DNA from: Psychrobacter cibarius | Lineage (GTDB): Bacteria > Pseudomonadota > Gammaproteobacteria > Pseudomonadales > Moraxellaceae | Direction of reading: 5' to 3' | NCBI GenBank assembly: GCA_030686115.1 | Contig: CP131612.1 | Coordinates: 1,364,001 to 1,428,000, forward strand | Length of the DNA stretch: 64,000 nucleotides | Shown here: piece after piece, positions 8,783 through 16,569 of the stretch | Position numbering within the stretch: the first letter of the stretch is position 1 | How the letters are laid out: every line of letters begins with the position of its first letter | Made by a program: the position numbers and the translations under genes | The notes under the pieces: model-generated | Databases searched by the model: none | Seen by the model: the letters and a program-made list of their open reading frames with translations, nothing else | Told to the model about the DNA's origin: nothing

Positions 8783-8821
8783 TTTCTATCTCATTTTTTT
8801 AATAGTTGAATTTATAGTTTT

Positions 8822-11098
8822 TTAGATCTTACATGCCCCACCAGCACAATCATCTTCCATATCCGCTTGCGCATCATTCGCACCATCACGAGTGTTATGG
8901 TAGTACAACGTCTTCACGCCAAGCTTATACGCGTTTAGCAGATCTTTTAGCAATATCTTCATTGGTACACGGCCGCCTTCATAACGAACGGGATCGTAGT
9001 TGGTATTGGCAGAGATGCTTTGATCAACGAATTTCTGCATTACAGCGACCAGCCTTAGGTAACCGTCATTGTTTGGCATTTGCCATAGTAGCTCATACTG
9101 ATTTTTTAGCTTATCAATCTCAGGCACGACTTGCTTTAGGATGCCGTCCTTTGACGCTTTGATAGAGACCAGACCGCGTGGTGGCTCGATACCGTTGGTC
9201 GCGTTGGCGATCTGACTAGAGGTTTCAGACGGCATCAAGGCGGTTAGGGTAGAGTTGCGTAGACCGTGTTCAGTGATCTCGCCACGTAGCGTTTCCCAAT
9301 CGAGATGTAGTGGCTCTTGGCAGATTTTATCCAAGTCTTTCTTGTACGTATCAATCGGCAAGATACCTTGTGAATAGGTAGTTTCATTGAACGCAGGGCA
9401 CGCGCCTTGCTCTTTTGCCAATTTGTTTGACGCTTTCAATAGATAGAATTGCAATGCTTCAAACGTTTGATGCGTTAGACCAAGCGCGCTGTCATCTGAA
9501 TAGCGCACGCCATTTTTAGCTAAGTAATAAGCATAGTTAATCACGCCCACACCTAGCGTACGACGACGCATGCTGCCGTTTTGAGCCGCTTTTACTGGAT
9601 AGTCTTGATAGTCGAGCAGGGCATCAAGCGCACGGACGATTAGCTCAGCTGGCTCTTCGATGTCGCTGACGTTATCGACTTTACCCAAGTTGACTGCTGA
9701 TAGCGTACAAAGGGCGATTTCGCCTTCTTCGTCATTGATGTTATCCAGTGGCTTAGTCGGTAGGGCGATTTCCATACATAGGTTTGACTGACGAATCGGC
9801 GCAACGCTCGCGTCAAATGGGCTATGCGTGTTGCAATGATCGACGTTTTGGATGTAGATACGACCCGTACTCGCACGCTCTTGCATCATTAGGCTAAACA
9901 AATCAGCTGCTGGGATTTGACGGCTACGAATGCTTGGGTCATTTTCGTACTTGGTGTATAACTCTTCGAATTTGTCTTGATCTTCAAAGAACGCATCATA
10001 CAAGCCAGGGGTATCACCTGGAGAAAATAGCGAGATGTCTTGACCTTTGATCAAGCGGGTGTACATCGTTTTGTTTAACTGTACGCCATAATCCATATGA
10101 CGCACACGGTTGTCTTCGACGCCGCGGTTGTTTTTGAGTACCAATAATGACTCAACTTCTAAATGCCATAATGGGTAAAATAACGTCGCCGCACCGCCAC
10201 GGACGCCGCCTTGTGAGCAGCATTTAACAGCTGTCTGAAACAATTTATAGAATGGGATACAGCCAGTATGCTGGGCTTCACCGCCACGGATAGGGCTACC
10301 AAGGGCACGGATTCGACCCGCGTTGATGCCGATACCAGCACGCTGTGACACATAGCGTACGATGGCGCTGGTGGTGGCGTTGATCGAGTCTAGGCTATCA
10401 CCGCATTCAATCAATACGCATGAGCTAAACTGACGCGATGGGGTACGCACGCCTGCCATGATGGGTGTTGGTAGCGAGATTTTGAATTGCGACGTCGCAT
10501 CGTAAAAACGCTTTACGTAGTCCAAACGGTCTGACTTGTCATAACGGCTAAACAAACACATACCAACCAGCATGTACAAGAACTGCGGGCTTTCAAAGAC
10601 GGTCTTATTAACGCGGTCTTGGACGAGGTATTTACCTGCCATTTGCTCAACGGCTGCATAAGCCAAATTCATATCGCGCCAATGATCAAGATATTCTTCT
10701 AACTCATCAAATTCGGCACGGCTATAGTCGGCTAGGATATGCTCATCATATTTACCAGCCTCAGTCAGCTTTTTGACATGGTCATACAGGTGCGGCGGGG
10801 TGAATTTATTATATGCAATTTTACGTAAATGGAAGATGGCCAAACGCGCTGCCAAATACTGGTAGTCAGGCGTCTCTTCAGAGATAAGGTCAGCTGCCGA
10901 CTTGATGATGGTCTCGTGAATATCACGGGTTTTGATGCCTTCATAAAACTGAATGTGCGACTTTAGCTCAACTTGCGACACAGACACATTATCCAAATTG
11001 TGAGCTGCCCACTCGATTACCTTATGAATTTTATCCAAATCAATAAGCTCTAATCGTCCGTCACGTTTGGTCACTTTGATTTTGTCGATGTGTGTCAT
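8822..11098 (-). CDS. nrdA: Ribonucleoside-diphosphate reductase class Ia, alpha subunit
   Basis: 758 residues, full length. An ATP-cone covers about residues 5-95 (KVTKRDGRLELIDLDKI...), so dATP feedback inhibition is expected. Catalytic residues are seen: Cys227 in FSSCVLIE, the NLCMEI motif with the thiyl Cys and Glu, the partner Cys in ALCTLSAVNLG, the radical-transfer tyrosines in TLYYHN, and the C-terminal redox pair in DDCAGGACKI. It reduces NDPs to dNDPs with NrdB. AGAGGG lies just before the ATG. Two possible NrdR boxes occur 174-230 bp upstream. Unusually, nrdB does not follow directly, and a second diverged copy of the last 46 codons lies about 460 bp downstream. Confidence 0.98.
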   Translation of the reverse strand: MTHIDKIKVTKRDGRLELIDLDKIHKVIEWAAHNLDNVSVSQVELKSHIQFYEGIKTRDIHETIIKSAADLISEETPDYQYLAARLAIFHLRKIAYNKFTPPHLYDHVKKLTEAGKYDEHILADYSRAEFDELEEYLDHWRDMNLAYAAVEQMAGKYLVQDRVNKTVFESPQFLYMLVGMCLFSRYDKSDRLDYVKRFYDATSQFKISLPTPIMAGVRTPSRQFSSCVLIECGDSLDSINATTSAIVRYVSQRAGIGINAGRIRALGSPIRGGEAQHTGCIPFYKLFQTAVKCCSQGGVRGGAATLFYPLWHLEVESLLVLKNNRGVEDNRVRHMDYGVQLNKTMYTRLIKGQDISLFSPGDTPGLYDAFFEDQDKFEELYTKYENDPSIRSRQIPAADLFSLMMQERASTGRIYIQNVDHCNTHSPFDASVAPIRQSNLCMEIALPTKPLDNINDEEGEIALCTLSAVNLGKVDNVSDIEEPAELIVRALDALLDYQDYPVKAAQNGSMRRRTLGVGVINYAYYLAKNGVRYSDDSALGLTHQTFEALQFYLLKASNKLAKEQGACPAFNETTYSQGILPIDTYKKDLDKICQEPLHLDWETLRGEITEHGLRNSTLTALMPSETSSQIANATNGIEPPRGLVSIKASKDGILKQVVPEIDKLKNQYELLWQMPNNDGYLRLVAVMQKFVDQSISANTNYDPVRYEGGRVPMKILLKDLLNAYKLGVKTLYYHNTRDGANDAQADMEDDCAGGACKI

Positions 11099-11271
11099 GT
11101 TGCCCTCTTAAGTTGATAACTTGGTAATTATTTATAATGTTGCTTATAGTGATGCTGCACAGTCAGTAAACGGCAGGCATTCTTTATAATGCTACGATGC
11201 TTGCGCCGCGATAGGTGTTTTTTTAGGCAAAAATCTACCGCTACTCATAGTGACAATTAAATTCACTGAGT

Positions 11272-11317
11272 ACTACATATAGCGTGTTTGTTAGTAGGTA
11301 GGCACAATATAGCGGGA
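11272..11317 (-). promoter_or_regulatory. Two putative NrdR boxes upstream of nrdA
   Basis: Two 16-bp sites, at 11272-11287 (ACACGCTATATGTAGT on the minus strand) and 11302-11317 (TCCCGCTATATTGTGC), each match the NrdR consensus ACACWATATATWGTGT at about 11 of 16 positions and share the core GCTATAT. Their starts are 30 bp apart, close to the three-turn spacing of paired NrdR boxes. NrdR represses RNR operons when dATP is high. The spacing is the best support; each match alone is weak. Confidence 0.45.
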
Positions 11318-11547
11318 AAATTTTGAAAATACTATATTGATTTTAGGATCAAACTATGTTGCTGTGAGGTTGTGCTGTGTCCGAATTTTAGCAAAGGACG
11401 ATGGGGTAAGGGTTAGACGCGATTGACTCAAATAATAAGTTTTTTGTAAAAATCGTATGATCATTTGCTTTTCATTCGCGAGTAAATGACCCACCAATAA
11501 GGGGACATAGAACAATAATAATGAGGGCGCAGATTGTACAGCAAACC
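11318..11547. other. Remaining nrdA upstream region
   Basis: Between the NrdR-like boxes and the DUF493 terminator I see no gene. A 65-codon frame on the minus strand (11354-11551) has no ribosome-binding site and overlaps the terminator, so I do not call it. The nrdA promoter should lie around the boxes. Confidence 0.4.
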
Positions 11548-11592
11548 ACAAAAAATCGCCACCCGTATGTGATTACTAGCGAGTGACGATTT
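11548..11592 (-). terminator. Rho-independent terminator after the DUF493 gene
   Basis: On the minus strand, AAATCGTCAC pairs with GTGGCGATTT (one G-U pair) around a 20-nt loop, followed directly by a T-run. It lies 44 bp after the DUF493 stop codon. Confidence 0.8.
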
Positions 11593-11635
11593 CGACGGAA
11601 AAGCGGCTGGCTTTTTTTAAACGACAGTTATCTGT

Positions 11636-12028
11636 CTATACGACCAAACGAACTGTTTTGGCAGCGTCGAGTGAGGCATACAGCACATTGACCTGATCGG
11701 CTGCTGTAAGATATAGATTGACCCGTGCTGAATGGAAGCGACCCGTTTTAGACGGTTTCACTTCTATCGAGGCCAAATCAAAATCAGGGAACTGACTGCC
11801 CAAAATAAGCTTCACTTCATTGAGTAAGTTCTCACGCTCGCCTTCATGACCAATGATGCTAAGTGGATAGTTCATTGGAAAGTCCCAAAGCTCAGGATTT
11901 TGAATATCCGTCCTTTTGCCTGTTATCACACCTTGATTGGGCGTTAGGTTGGTCATTTTTACTGATTTTTCATTTGTTGGTGCTTGGTTGTTGTTTTGAT
12001 TGGTGCTGTCTTTTGGATCGTCAGTCAT
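11636..12028 (-). CDS. DUF493 (YbeD) family protein with N-terminal extension
   Basis: 130 residues. From about residue 47 (LWDFPMNYPLSIIGHEGE...) to the end it matches the DUF493/YbeD fold, an ACT-like ferredoxin-fold domain. Members lie near lipB in many gammaproteobacteria and have no settled biochemical role. The first 45 residues are Asn/Gln/Thr-rich and probably disordered, longer than in E. coli YbeD (87 aa). lipB is not nearby here. The gene appears to be a single transcription unit ending at its own terminator. Confidence 0.85.
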   Translation of the reverse strand: MTDDPKDSTNQNNNQAPTNEKSVKMTNLTPNQGVITGKRTDIQNPELWDFPMNYPLSIIGHEGERENLLNEVKLILGSQFPDFDLASIEVKPSKTGRFHSARVNLYLTAADQVNVLYASLDAAKTVRLVV

Positions 12029-12212
12029 GATGTGTGCCTCGCTTTATTAAATGTTAGCTATTAGCATAAGAGCTTTATTCACCATTTATAGTGGCACTAA
12101 ACTTATAATTCAAGTGCTAAAATGGCAATGACAGTATGCTATGGATCACTATGATCTGTCATAAATTTTGCTCAGTCATCCATGATAATCAAATGCTAAT
12201 ACACACATCAGC

Positions 12213-12911
12213 TCATTTTTTATAAGCACAAACAGCGACGTAATCCCCACGGTCATAGCCTTCGATGACTTCTTGCACTTTGTCATTGGCATACATAGGA
12301 TGGGTCAGTAAGGTTTGTGCATACTCAAAATCGACAAAACCATTGGCTTGCATCAGCGCGATTTTTTCATCAGAGGTGCGCCAATTTGCTGATTTAACCA
12401 GCTCAATAGGATAGGGGTCAGCAGGAGAGATATGAGCAAGCAGCGGATGCTCCCAAGTATTTAATGAGCTAGCCAAGTTATATAAGCTCGCAAAACCGCT
12501 TTCTTTTGGCACATCGATAACAATCAATTTGCCGCCCGTTTTTAAAGCATCAAATGCCTTTTTAATACAGATATCCAAATCGCTAATATAACTGACACTG
12601 CCGTTAAACATGATGATATCAAACTTATTTGGCTCAATATCGCAAGTCTCGGCAGGACTAATATCCACTTGTAAGCCGCGCTTTTTAGCGATTTCAGCCA
12701 TGTCTTTAGAAGGCTCAATGCCGTGCCTGATATGGATATCATAATCCTGCGTCAATAGTGACTCAAACAGTCCACTACCGCAGCCGATAGACAATATCTC
12801 ACTGTCCTTATTTAAGAAATGAGCGACAAGTTTTAGCTCACTGGTCAGTAAGTTTTGGTTGTCAAAAAACCAGCTGTCATACGCGCTTGCGTGTTCATCG
12901 AATGCTGCCAT
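12213..12911 (-). CDS. Class I SAM-dependent methyltransferase
   Basis: 232 residues. The SAM-binding signature ILSIGCGSGLFES (about residues 39-51) is followed by an acidic-loop motif GIEPSKDM and FDIIMFNGSVSYI (motif IV region), the class I Rossmann order. A C-terminal part (WRTSDEKIALMQANGF...) is typical of small-molecule methyltransferases. AGGAG lies 8 nt before the ATG. The substrate cannot be read from the sequence, and the neighbours (DUF493 protein, TenA) do not point to a pathway. Family is firm and substrate unknown. Confidence 0.88.
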   Translation of the reverse strand: MAAFDEHASAYDSWFFDNQNLLTSELKLVAHFLNKDSEILSIGCGSGLFESLLTQDYDIHIRHGIEPSKDMAEIAKKRGLQVDISPAETCDIEPNKFDIIMFNGSVSYISDLDICIKKAFDALKTGGKLIVIDVPKESGFASLYNLASSLNTWEHPLLAHISPADPYPIELVKSANWRTSDEKIALMQANGFVDFEYAQTLLTHPMYANDKVQEVIEGYDRGDYVAVCAYKK

Positions 12912-13074
12912 GGTGTTTCTCCTTGAGTATTTTTTGTTGTATCGTTAATCCACTATAAAAGAGTGACAGCGTTCATCTGCACTCGGTTGCCTTATCACTG
13001 TTTTAAATTGAATCAATTATATTGAATAGTACGTGACGTTAAATTTGCCATAAAGCTAGCACTTTGCATAGGGG

Positions 13075-13722
13075 CTAGGACAGATCAAGCGCCTGCTGCC
13101 AAAAATTCACTTCCATACGTGAAGCAGTATTAAATAACTGTTGGAATTTGTCTGCCTGAGCGGGGTTAGCCTGTCCTAGTAGCGTATTAATCTGCGCTTC
13201 ATTCTGCGCGGTAATCGCTTGAAATTCGTCACTGGCAAAGACATCAATCCATGGCTGGTAAGGATTGTCCGCGACAAAACCTTGTTCTTTAATGCGTTTG
13301 CCAATTTCGCCATAACCCATCAAACAAGGAGCAATCGCCGCATAAAGCTCAGCCAATGAGCCTGACATCGCAGCGTCCAATAGGTAGCGGCTATAGGCGA
13401 TAGTCACGGCAGATTCAGGGTTGCTTTCTACTTCTTTAAGTGGGATGTCCCACTCATGACATAAATCGAGATACATGCCAATTTCCATATCGAGCATAGC
13501 GTTGATGCCTGCTTGACCGACTCGCATTTGTGCCAGCGTATCACTCTTATACACGCTCAACGCCATCACACGGGTATAGTGAATAAGATATAAATAGTCT
13601 TGTACAAGGTAGTGACGAAAGCTGTCAGCGGCGAGCGTACCTGCCGTTAGCTGTTTGACAAAATCATGCTGAATATAGCCATCCCAAGTTGGGCAATTAT
13701 GGCGTAATGTTTGGTAGTTCAT
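13075..13722 (-). CDS. tenA: TenA-family aminopyrimidine aminohydrolase (thiaminase II)
   Basis: About 215 residues from the ATG at 13722; an in-frame GTG at 13731 would add three. The all-helical TenA fold is indicated by FRHYLVQDYLYLIHYTR and by LCHEWDIPL, where the Cys (about residue 133) fits the catalytic nucleophile. The C-terminal Glu of the EVNFWQQAL helix fits the second catalytic residue. TenA salvages thiamine degradation products by hydrolysing aminopyrimidines, feeding HMP synthesis. The TPP riboswitch directly upstream supports a thiamine role. It is a lone gene with no other thi genes in the window. Confidence 0.93.
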   Translation of the reverse strand: MNYQTLRHNCPTWDGYIQHDFVKQLTAGTLAADSFRHYLVQDYLYLIHYTRVMALSVYKSDTLAQMRVGQAGINAMLDMEIGMYLDLCHEWDIPLKEVESNPESAVTIAYSRYLLDAAMSGSLAELYAAIAPCLMGYGEIGKRIKEQGFVADNPYQPWIDVFASDEFQAITAQNEAQINTLLGQANPAQADKFQQLFNTASRMEVNFWQQALDLS

Positions 13723-13872
13723 AGTGTTCACTTACTGTTATAAAATACGAGTAAGCAAAGAGTAGGAGGTGATCAGTAAGCAGGCACAAAAAAACCTTAC
13801 TAGATTATGTGAATAAACTGGCAAGGCTTGCTTAGCAATAGATGCTTAAGAGGTGTGCTATAAAATGTCACG

Positions 13873-13975
13873 CTTGTTTCCTACGTCAGTGCTAACTGCA
13901 TCAGGTTCGCGGGTAACTCTCAGCCATGATTTTGAATTGTAGTTAAAGCATCAAAAATCAAAGAACCCCGACAAG
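13873..13975 (-). promoter_or_regulatory. TPP riboswitch (THI element) controlling tenA
   Basis: On the minus strand the region starts CTTGTCGGGGTTC, contains the invariant GGCTGAGAGTTACCC and CGAACCTGATGCAGTTA, and closes with ACGTAGGAAACAAG, which pairs with the start (CTTGT/ACAAG). These are the pyrimidine- and pyrophosphate-binding loops of the THI box. The element ends 150 bp before the tenA start. When TPP is plentiful it should lower tenA expression. I see no strong terminator hairpin after the aptamer, so the control mode (translation or transcription) is not resolved. Confidence 0.95.
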
Positions 13976-14289
13976 GTTTATTTTTCAGAAATAAATATAA
14001 AGTTTACATAAGTTTAAACTGCTCGTACTTAAGCAATCGGCTCTATGTTAGACGAATTCAGCCATCATTAGCAAGTAATGCGCAAAAAACCATGAATAAA
14101 GGTTGTCTTGCAAGCGTAAATAGGCAAGATTTTACTTTTTATTAAGCTGGTCAAGTAACACGAGAATGGCGAGAGAAATCACTATTTTCAAATGCATTTT
14201 GTATTAATAAAAGCTCTACTATTGCCTGTATTATTTAGCTACCCAACGGTAGGATATTAAAAAATATCTGATAAATTAAGGCAACACGC
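13976..14289. other. Intergenic region holding the tenA promoter
   Basis: About 314 AT-rich bases between the TPP riboswitch and the end of the bestrophin-like gene. I see no reading frame or clear terminator; the promoter of the tenA transcript must lie here. Confidence 0.4.
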
Positions 14290-15216
14290 TTATGGTAAAT
14301 AGCCATTGATAGGAGTGATCTCAGGCGGAATATCTGCCTCTTCTAATGCTTCTCGCAGATTGATCTCGATAGTACGCGATAATGCAGTCAGGGGTAGCTT
14401 GTTGGCGGCTAAGCCGAAAGGCTCTTCTAGCTCTTCACTGAGGGCATCCAAACCAAAAAAGGTATAAGCGATCACGGCACAAATCAGTGGGGTCACCCAA
14501 CCGAGCGAGGCCACCAAGCCAAAAGGCAACATGATGCAATACAGATAGGTCGTGCGATGGACCAGCAGCATATAAGCAAACGGCAGCGGTGTATTATGAA
14601 TGCGTTCGCAGGCCGCCAATACAATGGTCATAGACGTCAGGCGCTCGTCCATGTTCTGTATGACTTGCTCTGACACCAGTCCTTGACGCCGAATGTCGCC
14701 GAGCTGCTTACCCATGAGGCGCATGATGTAATCAGGGAGGTTGCGCGCTTGGCGCATACTATCATGGTGTTTTGATGCGACAAAAGGCTCGACATCATGC
14801 CAAGGTGACGAGCCGCGCAGGCGATGGCGCACAGCATGCGCAAAAGCAATGGTCAGGTAAACCATCGTTCGCCCAGTCTCGCGCCCATTTTCGGTATCAG
14901 CATCTATAAAAGAAAGCACTTGACGGGTTAAGCTACGCGCATCATATACCAACTGACCCCAAAGCCCTCGAGCTTCCCACCAGCGTTGATAACTGGCATT
15001 GTTACGAAATCCAAGAAATAGCGACAACGCGATTCCTAGCAAGGTAAAAGGAGCCATACCATAATAAGGAAAAGAGTCAGGAAGCCAGTGCTGAATAATT
15101 GTTATAAGTGTGCTGAGAAGCGCGATCAGCAAAATTTGCGGATAAATTTTTGGAATGACAGAGCCGTGCAGGGTAAAAAGTATCTTGAGAGCGTTTGGGG
15201 TTTGCCGGACAATCAT
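14290..15216 (-). CDS. Bestrophin-like chloride channel family protein (UPF0187/YneE)
   Basis: 308 residues. The start MIVRQTPNALKILFTLHGSVIPKIYPQILL and the phrase LGIALSLFLGFRNNASYQRWWEAR (about residues 60-83) are hallmarks of bacterial bestrophin homologues. Further support comes from LVYDARSLTRQVLSFI, the hydrophobic helices around 210-245, and FFGLDALSEELEEPFG. Family members form pentameric anion or cation channels in the inner membrane; the ion carried is not predictable here. Single gene, no operon partner. Confidence 0.92.
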   Translation of the reverse strand: MIVRQTPNALKILFTLHGSVIPKIYPQILLIALLSTLITIIQHWLPDSFPYYGMAPFTLLGIALSLFLGFRNNASYQRWWEARGLWGQLVYDARSLTRQVLSFIDADTENGRETGRTMVYLTIAFAHAVRHRLRGSSPWHDVEPFVASKHHDSMRQARNLPDYIMRLMGKQLGDIRRQGLVSEQVIQNMDERLTSMTIVLAACERIHNTPLPFAYMLLVHRTTYLYCIMLPFGLVASLGWVTPLICAVIAYTFFGLDALSEELEEPFGLAANKLPLTALSRTIEINLREALEEADIPPEITPINGYLP

Positions 15217-15333
15217 GTCAGTTTCCTATCGATGGCATGTATAAAAAAGCGATGGCAAGGGTATCAATCAGCGTATACTCAAATCATCGCGACCTATGAT
15301 ATCAGTAGTTACCAATATGGCAATAATAAGATG

Positions 15334-15371
15334 ATACTTAAATACTTAAATACTTAAATACTTAAATACTT
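15334..15371. repeat. Short tandem repeat, 8-bp unit
   Basis: Between four and five copies of ACTTAAAT in a row, ending in a variant ACTTGAAT. It lies in the 200-bp spacer between the bestrophin-like gene and map. Such AT-rich microsatellites can vary in length between strains. Confidence 0.9.
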
Positions 15372-15418
15372 GAATCACTCTTGTATTACGCAGCAGCAAG
15401 GAAAACTGTAAGCACGCT

Positions 15419-16192
15419 CTAACGGGTCTCTTCTTCACGCAGCGTCAGCACTTCATAACCATCGGCAGTCACCGCGATGGTATGCTCCCATTGGGCAGAA
15501 AGCTTTTTGTCTGCAGTCACCACCGTCCAGCCGTCTTTTTTCATTTTTACTTTGGCTTTGCCTTGATTAATCATTGGCTCAATAGTAAAGGTCATGCCTT
15601 GTTTTAAAACCAAGCCTGTACCTGCGCGACCATAATGTAAAACTTCAGGCTGTTCGTGCATTTCGCGACCGATACCATGCCCGCAGTATTCTCTAACGAC
15701 AGAGTAACCGTGCTGTTCGGCATGGCTTTGAATGGCATGCCCGACATCACCGAGCGTTGCGCCCGGTTTGACCATACGGATACCTGCCCACATGGCCTCA
15801 TAAGTGTTATCGACGAGGCGTTTTGTTAAGGGCATCACATCGCCAATCATATACATTTTGCTAGAGTCGGCAATAAAGCCGCCTTTTTCTAAAGTAATGT
15901 CCACATTGATGATGTCGCCTGATTTTAGGTCTTGATTGCTTGAGGGTACACCATGACAAACTACTTGATTGACAGAAGTATTGAGAACGTATTGGTAGCC
16001 GTATTGACCTTTGCTGGCAGGTCGTGACTGCAAAACATCCACAATATAGCGCTCGACTAAATCATTGACAGTCATTGTGGAGATGCCAGCAACCATGTGC
16101 GTATCTAGGTAAGCAAAAACCGATGCCAATAAGCGTCCAGACTCACGCATGATGGCCAATTCTTCAGGTGTTTTTAGCGCGATTTTAGCCAT
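15419..16192 (-). CDS. map: Type I methionine aminopeptidase
   Basis: 257 residues, standard type Ia length. Metal ligands are seen in VDITLEKGGFIADSS (two Asp), CGHGIGREMHE (His), TFTIEPM (Glu) and QWEHT (Glu). It removes N-terminal Met from nascent proteins. The start overlaps the end of the ParD-like gene by 8 bp, so the two are translationally coupled. rpsB, the usual map neighbour, is absent, so this may be a second or relocated map; ADSS replaces the more common GDTS around the first ligands. Confidence 0.95.
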   Translation of the reverse strand: MAKIALKTPEELAIMRESGRLLASVFAYLDTHMVAGISTMTVNDLVERYIVDVLQSRPASKGQYGYQYVLNTSVNQVVCHGVPSSNQDLKSGDIINVDITLEKGGFIADSSKMYMIGDVMPLTKRLVDNTYEAMWAGIRMVKPGATLGDVGHAIQSHAEQHGYSVVREYCGHGIGREMHEQPEVLHYGRAGTGLVLKQGMTFTIEPMINQGKAKVKMKKDGWTVVTADKKLSAQWEHTIAVTADGYEVLTLREEETR

Positions 16193-16391
16193 CGATAAGA
16201 TTTCCTATATTAACCTCTGCTCGTTTTAACTGCTCGCTGATGATATCGGTATAAGATGCGTGAGGATTGGCCTCGGCCAACATACCTATCTTTATCCAAT
16301 ACTCTGCCTGCGCGTTAATCGAACGTACCATTACCGCACTGGCTTTACGAAGCTCTTCGTGTAGCGCATCATCAATTTTAACAATACCCAT
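16185..16391 (-). CDS. ParD-like antitoxin-family protein coupled to map
   Basis: 68 residues from the ATG at 16391, chosen because AGG lies 7 nt upstream; a longer frame starts at 16445 without support. MGIVKIDDALHEELRKASAVMVRSINAQAEYWIKIG is a ribbon-helix-helix pattern of the ParD-like type, with a short tail. No toxin is next to it. Instead it overlaps map by 8 bp, an arrangement I recall for ParD-like genes in other proteobacteria. It may repress the operon. Confidence 0.8.
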   Translation of the reverse strand: MGIVKIDDALHEELRKASAVMVRSINAQAEYWIKIGMLAEANPHASYTDIISEQLKRAEVNIGNLIDG

Positions 16392-16516
16392 TGTTTTACC
16401 TAGTATATGAAATATATACGAATCATATATATTGTATAGTGCCATTGCAAGCTCGTTCTTGTATTCCTTGATGAAGACATGTAGTTATAGCATTCGAGCC
16501 ATCAAATCGATGACAC

Positions 16517-16546
16517 AAAAAAGCCGAGATAAACTCGGCTTTTTTA
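16517..16546. terminator. Rho-independent terminator downstream of rpoD
   Basis: Arms AAGCCGAG and CTCGGCTT around a 5-nt loop, with A-run and T-run on either side. It ends the rpoD transcript on the minus strand 24 bp past its stop. Confidence 0.92.
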
Positions 16547-16569
16547 TTGGTGCTTAGTTTGCTTTATGA

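Noticed and set aside
8822..8962. The intact nrdA end being the foreign copy
   Set aside because: Its KDLLNAYKLGVKTLYY reading is closer to other NrdA proteins as I recall them than the copy at 8224-8364, so the intact gene seems native. This is a weak preference and not proof.
11354..11551. 65-codon minus-strand frame upstream of nrdA
   Set aside because: No ribosome-binding site, no recognisable protein, and overlaps the DUF493 terminator region.
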